From assembly GCA_963814985.1 (NCBI GenBank), contig CAWFFV010000092.1, positions 1-26,011 on the forward strand: 26,011 nucleotides of DNA, in the 5' to 3' direction. Of the stretch, positions 20,826 through 26,011 are shown in pieces. Under the pieces are notes generated by a model, which was given only the letters and a program-made list of their open reading frames with translations, did not search any database and had not been told where the DNA came from. Position numbers and translations under genes: made by a program. This stretch comes from CAWFFV01 sp963814985. GTDB taxonomy: Bacteria; Chloroflexota; Ktedonobacteria; Ktedonobacterales; Ktedonobacteraceae. Every line of letters starts with the position of its first letter. Position 1 is the first letter of the stretch.

Positions 20826-20946
20826 GAGTATATAGCTGGCGGAAGCCTGGCAGACTGGATTGAGAAACGTACTCTCTACCAACTTGCTGAGTATATGGCT
20901 AGCGGAGGCCGGGCAGACTGGATTGAGAAATGTGCTCTCTACCAAG
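20826..20946. repeat. 63-bp tandem duplication inside the kinase domain
   Basis: GAGTATATAGCTGGCGGAAG at 20826 recurs as GAGTATATGGCTAGCGGAGG at 20889, exactly 63 bp later, giving 21 extra residues ('EYIAGGSLADWIEK' then 'EYMASGGRADWIEK') just after the kinase hinge. The frame is kept. It is not normal for the fold and would insert a second copy of the helix D region. Confidence 0.85.
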
Positions 20947-21559
20947 GAAAACCCACTCGATCTGTGGCGTATCTCCTTGATCTGGCGATTCAGATGGCTC
21001 AGGGGTTGGAGTACGCTCACACGCAGGGGCTGGTGCATCGGGACGTCAAGCCTACAAATGTCCTCTTGACTCCTGAGGGCATCGCCAAGATCACGGACTT
21101 TGGGCTGGCTCAGGCCCGTTTCCTGGCGGGGGAAGTGACCAGATCGAGCCGAGCGGGCGTGAGTGGGGTCGAGCCAGGCGTAGGAATGATGACCCGGAAT
21201 ATGCCTCGCCAGAGCAAGTCGAAGGCAAGCCCCTGACCCACCATACCGATATGTGGAGCTGGGCTATCTCGGTGCTGGACATGTTTATGGGTGCCACTGC
21301 CAGGGGCTATGGACCGGCTGCGGCAGAGGCGCTGGAAAACTATCTGAGAGAGGGGCCAACTGATCCTCTGCTGCCGCCAATGCCGCCTGGAGTCGTTACT
21401 CTGCTGCGGCAGTGCTTCCAACGCGATCCGGCAGCCCGTCCCACGAGCATGTACGAAGTCATCGCCGTTCTCCAGGGGATCTTTGAGGAGATGCGAGGTT
21501 CTCCGTATCCACGCCTGGTGGTGTTCCCGCATAAGGCTCTCCGGCAGCCCCCTTGAGCA

Positions 21560-24250
21560 TGCGAGCGCACTCCTTGCAACAGCTAGGCAAGTTGGAAGAG
21601 GCACTGGCAACCTGTGAGCAGGCTCTGCTCCTGGATTCGCATGCACCAATGCCTGGGCGATCAAAGGCAGCATTCTGCACGACCTCAAGCGCAATGAAGA
21701 GGCCCTGGAGATCTGTGAGCAGGCCCTGCGCCTGGACCCACAGCTAGGTTTTGCCTGGGTGATCAAAGGCACTATCCTGCACAACCTCAACCGCTATGAG
21801 GAGGCACTGGTGGCGCATGAGCAGGCTGCTGCTCCTCGATTCACAAGATGTCTCCGCCTGGGGGAACAAAGGTCACACGCTACAAAAACTCAAGCGATAC
21901 GAGGAGGCATTAGCCGCCGAGGATCTGGTGCTGCTCCTCGATCCGCAGAAGGCTCAAGCCTGGAGAAATAAAGGTGCGACGTTGTGCAAACTCAAGCGAT
22001 ATGAGGAAGCACTGGCGGCACACGAGCAGGCCCTGCGCCTGGACCCACAGCTACATCTTGCCTGGACGAACAAAGGTCCGACGTTGAACGAACTCAACGC
22101 TACAGGAGGAGGCATTAGTGGCATACGAGCAAGCGCTGCGCCTGGATCACAAAATACCCACGTCTGGACAAACAAAGGCGCACGCTGAACAAATTCAAGC
22201 GGTATCAGGAGGCATTGGAAGCCTGGCACAGCACTTCCAGACCCACAGCTAGCTCCTGCCTGGATAACAAAGGGCGGGCGCTGCATAGTCTCAACCGCTA
22301 CGAAGAGGCGTTGGAGGCCTATGAGCAGGCCCTCCATCTGGACTCACAGTATGCTGGTCTGGATAGACAAAGGCTATGTTGTACAAATTCAAGCGCCATG
22401 AGGAAGCCTTGGCGGCGCATGAGCGAGCCATTCTCCTAGACCCACAACTAGGCCGTGCCTGGAAAGAGAAAGGTCGCGTGCTGCACGATCTCAATCGCTA
22501 CAAAGAGGCGTTGGTGGCCTGTGAGCAAGCGCTGCTCCTTGATCCACAGGATGCCGAAATCTGGACAGGCAAAGGTGTCTCGCTGAACAATCTCAAACGC
22601 TATGAGGAGGCGTTGGTGGCCTATGAGCAAGCCCTCCTCCTCGATCCGCAGAATGTCGAAGCCAGGATGAAAAAAGGTCTACGTTCGGGCGCTCTCCAGC
22701 GATATGAGGAAGCTCTGGCCGTTATGAGCAAGCGTTGCTCCTAGATCCGCATGATACAGATGCTGGACGGGCAAAGGCCTGATGCTCCACAAACTGAAAC
22801 GCTATGAAGAGGGCTAGCGGCCTGTGATCAGGCTCTCCTCCTGGACCCACAGCTCGCCTTATCTGGGAGTGCAAAGGCGGCACCCTTACACGCTCCAGCG
22901 ATACGAGGAGGCGCTGGCGGCATATGAGCAAGCAATTTCCCTGGACCCGCAGCGGACCAGTGCCTGGAGAGGGAAAGGTCCAACGCTCAACGGCCTGGAG
23001 CGCTACGAGGAGGCGTTGGTAGCCTGTGAGCAAGCGCTTTCCCTGGACTCACGGGATCCTTTTACTTGGAGGCACAAGGGCATCGCACTGCATGACTCTC
23101 CAGCGCTACGAGGAGGCGTTAGCTGCCTGTGATCAGGCACTGCACTGGGACCCGCAAGATGCCCACGCCTGGATAGGCAAAGGAGCTACCCTGTACATGC
23201 TTCAGCGCTACGAGGAGGCGTTAGCTGCTGGAAGCAAGCGCTTTCCCTGGACCCGCAGAACGTCTACGCCTGGACGACGAGAGGAGACACACTCCGCGCT
23301 CTCCAACGATACGAGGAGGCGCTGGTGACATATGAACAGGCGCTCTCTCTGGACCTGCAGTACACTGATGCCTGGACAGGCAAAGGCCTGATACTCCACC
23401 GGCTTAAGCGCTACAACGAGGCCCTGGATGCGTACAAGCAGGCGCTGCTCCTCGACCCGCAATTGGTCAAGATCTGGCTCAACACGGGGAGTGTGCTGCG
23501 TACGCTTCAGAGAGACGAAGAAGCCTTGGCGGCTTATGAGCAGGTACTCCGCCTCGATCCGCAGGATACCGACACCTGGATGGTCAAGGGAATCCTCGCT
23601 GCACGGGCTCCAACGTTACGAGAAAGCGTTAGTCGCCTGTGAGCAGGCACAGCGCCTGAGTCCACAGGATAGAGGTGTCTGGATGGGCAAAGGCCTGATG
23701 CTCTACGAGCTGAAGCGCTATGAAGAAGCATTAGTCGCCTGCGAGCAAGCGCTGCTCCTCGATCCAAAGTTGGCTCCTGTTTGGGAGATTAAAGGTGAAT
23801 CGCTATACCATCTCCATCGCTACGAGGAGGCTATCAATGCCTTCGATCGGGCCATCTGCCTCGATCCCACGAAGGTCTCGAACTATGAGAGAAAAGGGCG
23901 CATGCTTGTGAGTCTTGGGCAATCAGAGAAGGCCCTAGATGCCTGCGAGCAAGCCATCCGCCTCAATCCAAGAGGGACCTCGGCCTACTGGGACAAAGGA
24001 CTTGCGCATTTGAGCCTTGGACAGTTAGAGAAAGGGCTGGAGGCTCTTGATCAGGTCATCTATCTCGACTCAACCTTTGCTCCCGCTTTTGAAGGCAAGG
24101 GTGCCGCGCTTCATGAACTGGGACGACTTGAAGAAGCGCTGGTCTCCTACGAGCAGGCCCTTCGCCTGGATCCAAACTGTGATGGTGCTCTGTCTGGTCT
24201 CGCTGCTGTCCTTCGTGCGCTTGGGCGTGTGACCGAGGCTGAACAGGTTG
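21560..24250 (+). repeat. TPR-coding tandem array (~102-bp units)
   Basis: About 26 degenerate units of about 102 bp, each coding a 34-residue TPR with the core Y-E-E-A-L-x-A-x-E-Q-A-L-x-L-D-P-Q. The units at the 3' end ('GQSEKALDACEQAIRLNP', 'GRLEEALVSYEQALRLDP') are more diverged and in one frame. The central units are similar enough that slippage or assembly error is plausible. Confidence 0.85.
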
Positions 24251-24424
24251 AGTCACGAGTACGAAAACAGAGGAGATCCTGAGTGAGTGGATGCCTTGTG
24301 TTATTGCGCCAGGCTGACAACTCACTCAGCCACAGGTCACCAGGGTTGCAAATGCGCTCGGACATCATACCGACCGCGACACGGAATTATCCTGGTGTCG
24401 GATGAAATTGGAGAAGATACGAAT

Positions 24425-25601
24425 ATGAAGCAAAGGAGCCTTTGTGCTGACTGCGGGCGCGAACTGGCCGAATTTGAATTCCGACCCAGGGGTTCCTGCG
24501 CGCACCAGATCTCATCTGGTGCGCTTCTTGCCGCCACCGCCGCGAACAGAGGGCGTTTCCTGCTCTCCCAATACCGCCGCGCTGCGCCAGTTGTGGGGAG
24601 ACGCTCCCGCAGGTTGCAAGCATCCATGACACCAGAGCTGTGCTGTGCGCCACCTGCCAGGCTGATCCGGGTCGTGCTGTGCGTCACCTGCTCGCGCAGG
24701 TGGCCCAGGCAGCGCCAGATCAGAAATCGCTCTGCTCTATCCAGGGCTACACCCTGCTGCAGGAATTGGGGCGTGGTGGCATGGGTGCCGTTTACCTGGT
24801 ACGCAATGAGAGCACCGGCGAGGAGGTAGCGCTGAAAGTCCTGTTGCCGAAAGTGGCTGTGACCAAGCGAGCCACCGCCGCCTTCCAGCGGGAGGCCGAG
24901 ATCACCCGCTGCTTGCATCATCCGCAGGTGGTAATGCTGCGTGAACTGGGATACGTCCCAAACATCTTCTTTTTCACGCTGGAATATTGTCCTGGCGGGA
25001 GCCTGGCCGACCGACTCCGGCACTATGGCGGGCCATTGCCCATCGACGAGGCGTGTGGGTACATCCTGCAAGCGCTCACTGGGCTGCACTATGTGCATAC
25101 TGTTCCGCTTCAGGCACGCCAGGCTGACGGTACCATGCGCGCGGTGACAGGGGTAGTCCACCGCGATATCAAACCAGCTAACCTCTTGTTGGCAGGGAGT
25201 CGGGACACGCCCGTGGTGAAGGTAGGCGACTTTGGGATTGCCAAAGCTTTTGAGTTGGCGGGGTTGAGCGGGATGACCCGCACGGGCGACATCATTGGCA
25301 CCGCACGCTACATGCCCCGGCAGTCGGTAATCGACTTTAGGTATGCCCGACCCGCCGTCGATGTCTGGGCAATGGCCGCCTCGCTCTATGAGCTGCTGAC
25401 GGGAACCGTCCCACGCGACTTTCCACCTGGGTGCGAGCCATTCCTCGTCGTGCTGCACCAGGGGGCCGTGCCTATTCACCAGCGTAATCCCAGATTCCCA
25501 GCCGCCTGGCTGAGGTCATTGATCATGCGCTACAAGATCAACCGGAGATTGGCTTTCAGACCGCGCGGGAATTCAAACAGGCCCTGGAGGAAGTGTTGTA
25601 A
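24425..25601 (+). pseudogene. Zinc-ribbon Ser/Thr protein kinase, two frameshifts
   Basis: Starts 'MKQRSLCADCGRELAEFE' at ATG 24425, then changes frame between about 24478 and 24500. It continues with further Cys pairs ('WCASC', 'RCASCGE', 'LCATCQ') that suggest zinc ribbons. A complete kinase core follows: 'ELGRGGMGAVYLV', Lys in 'VALKVL', 'VVHRDIKPANLLL', 'VGDFGIAKAF', 'TARYMPRQSVIDFRYA'. A second one-base change near 25500 shifts the C-terminus; the true ending reads 'RLAEVIDHALQDQPEIGF' to a stop at 25601. Without correction the catalytic core could start internally and run to 25701 with an aberrant tail. It would be cytosolic; the substrate is unknown. Confidence 0.8.
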
Positions 25602-25799
25602 GGCCTTTGGAGCGACGACCACCAAAAGCCGATCTCCGTATCGGAGCGTTGGTCTCCCTTCTCCTCCCCGACAGAAAGTTTGTTCTAGGAAGAAGAGGTA
25701 AAGAAAAAGCGGTAAAAGAAGGAAAAAGGAGAGAAAAGGCAAGCAACCAAGAAGAGACTGCTCCTCTTGAAAACCAAAAAAACAATCAGGAGGACGATC

Positions 25800-26011
25800 A
25801 TGAATGCATCCGACCTATTATTAGATCAATGGACCCAACAAGTCAAGGAGGTGTTTCCGAAGCTGCACTACTATCAACAAGAAACGTTGGCGTTCGTGGT
25901 CCGAAGGGATCATCCAATCAGGAAACGCGGTGATGCAGAGAGTATCAGAAGCAGTATGGGAATACACAGAGAGTGAAACCAAAATGGTGAGTCATGAGCG
26001 ACGTTTGAACA
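25800..26011 (+). pseudogene. IS4-like transposase, 5' part, frameshifted and cut by window end
   Basis: ATG 25800 with AGGAGG six bases upstream opens 'MNASDLLLDQWTQQVKEVF' and 'YYQQETLAFVVR'. One extra base near 25908 (CGAAGGG) shifts the frame to a stop at 25976. The alternative frame continues as 'GIIQSGNAVMQRVSEAVWEY' and 'TKMVSHERRLN' to the window edge, the N-terminus of IS4-type transposases as I remember them. The rest lies outside. The upstream gap 25602-25799 holds a short CCGAT/ATCGG hairpin and purine-rich DNA but no gene. Confidence 0.6.

Larger units (their letters stand above)
20523..24282 (+). pseudogene. Ser/Thr protein kinase-TPR fusion, multiply frameshifted
   Basis: The kinase domain starts at ATG 20523 (AGGAGG six bases upstream): 'LGEGGMGRVYRVYD', Lys in 'LAVKRP', catalytic 'LVHRDVKPTNVLL', 'ITDFGLAQAR'. 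Near 21200 one base is missing between 'GMMT' and 'PEYASPEQVEG', which lies in another frame; the kinase end then runs to 21556. From about 21560 the DNA encodes a long TPR array (units like 'RYEEALVAYEQALLLDPQ') spread over all three frames with at least ten frame changes. The last clean stretch runs from about 23600 to the stop at 24282. Protein similarity is kept between breaks, so the damage is recent or is sequence error. As read, only a truncated kinase could be made. Confidence 0.85.

Noticed and set aside
21560..24250. CRISPR-like regular repetition
   Set aside because: The ~102-bp periodicity is explained by TPR codons; the units are degenerate and lack identical repeats with unique spacers.
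24337..25479. A 380-codon minus-strand frame
   Set aside because: Antisense to the zinc-ribbon kinase with HRD, DFG and GxGxxG motifs; a high-GC shadow frame.

Overview
This window looks like accessory DNA from a large, repeat-rich bacterial genome. The best guess is a filamentous Chloroflexota of the Ktedonobacteria type. That is inferred from the mix of Ser/Thr kinases with long TPR tails, zinc-ribbon kinases, FHA/winged-helix regulators, many transposase families and a CL-type group II intron; no rRNA or housekeeping gene is present to confirm it.

Left third (1-6773): three nested mobile elements. An IS66-like insertion sequence (20/22-bp terminal inverted repeats at 1-22 and 6752-6773) has its transposase gene interrupted 7 nt after the start codon by a group II intron (1785-6695, minus strand). 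The intron's reverse transcriptase ORF is itself interrupted, inside the catalytic 'DxxxxFD' motif, by a serine-recombinase element (3064-5532). Both insertions are precise: in silico removal rebuilds the disrupted reading frames.

Middle (6774-18572): two copies of a two-gene module enclose a defence-like island. Each module has a homolog of hairpin-telomere resolvases (ResT/TelK/TelA protelomerases) followed by a small partner gene. Copy B (16658-18572) has an apparently complete R-K-R-H-Y active site. Copy A (6814-9752) is a double-length protein whose two halves are both homologous to copy B but have lost catalytic residues. Between them lie a minus-strand XRE repressor-ImmA metallopeptidase pair and a divergent, tightly overlapping four-gene operon encoding a ubiquitin-like protein with a C-terminal GG, an E2-like protein, a JAMM deubiquitinase and an E1-like enzyme. 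This is a Bil/Bub-like bacterial ubiquitination system. The divergent promoter region carries two 18-bp palindromes 53 bp apart that overlap well-formed promoters on both strands. A decayed stretch (14200-16650) follows, with an IS630-type remnant, a duplicated IS end and one plausible membrane-anchored protein gene.

Right third (18573-26011): truncated transposase remnants, an intact FHA/winged-helix regulator, then a large kinase-TPR gene and a zinc-ribbon kinase. Both kinase genes are broken by single-base frame changes. The window ends in the frameshifted 5' part of an IS4-like transposase. The clustering of one-base indels from about 21.2 kb onwards means either real decay or local sequence error.

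How the parts may fit together: XRE/ImmA could control the ubiquitin-like operon, with ImmA cleaving the repressor to induce it. The protelomerase modules suggest this DNA belongs to, or was acquired from, a replicon with hairpin ends. Both ideas are inference from family knowledge and layout.
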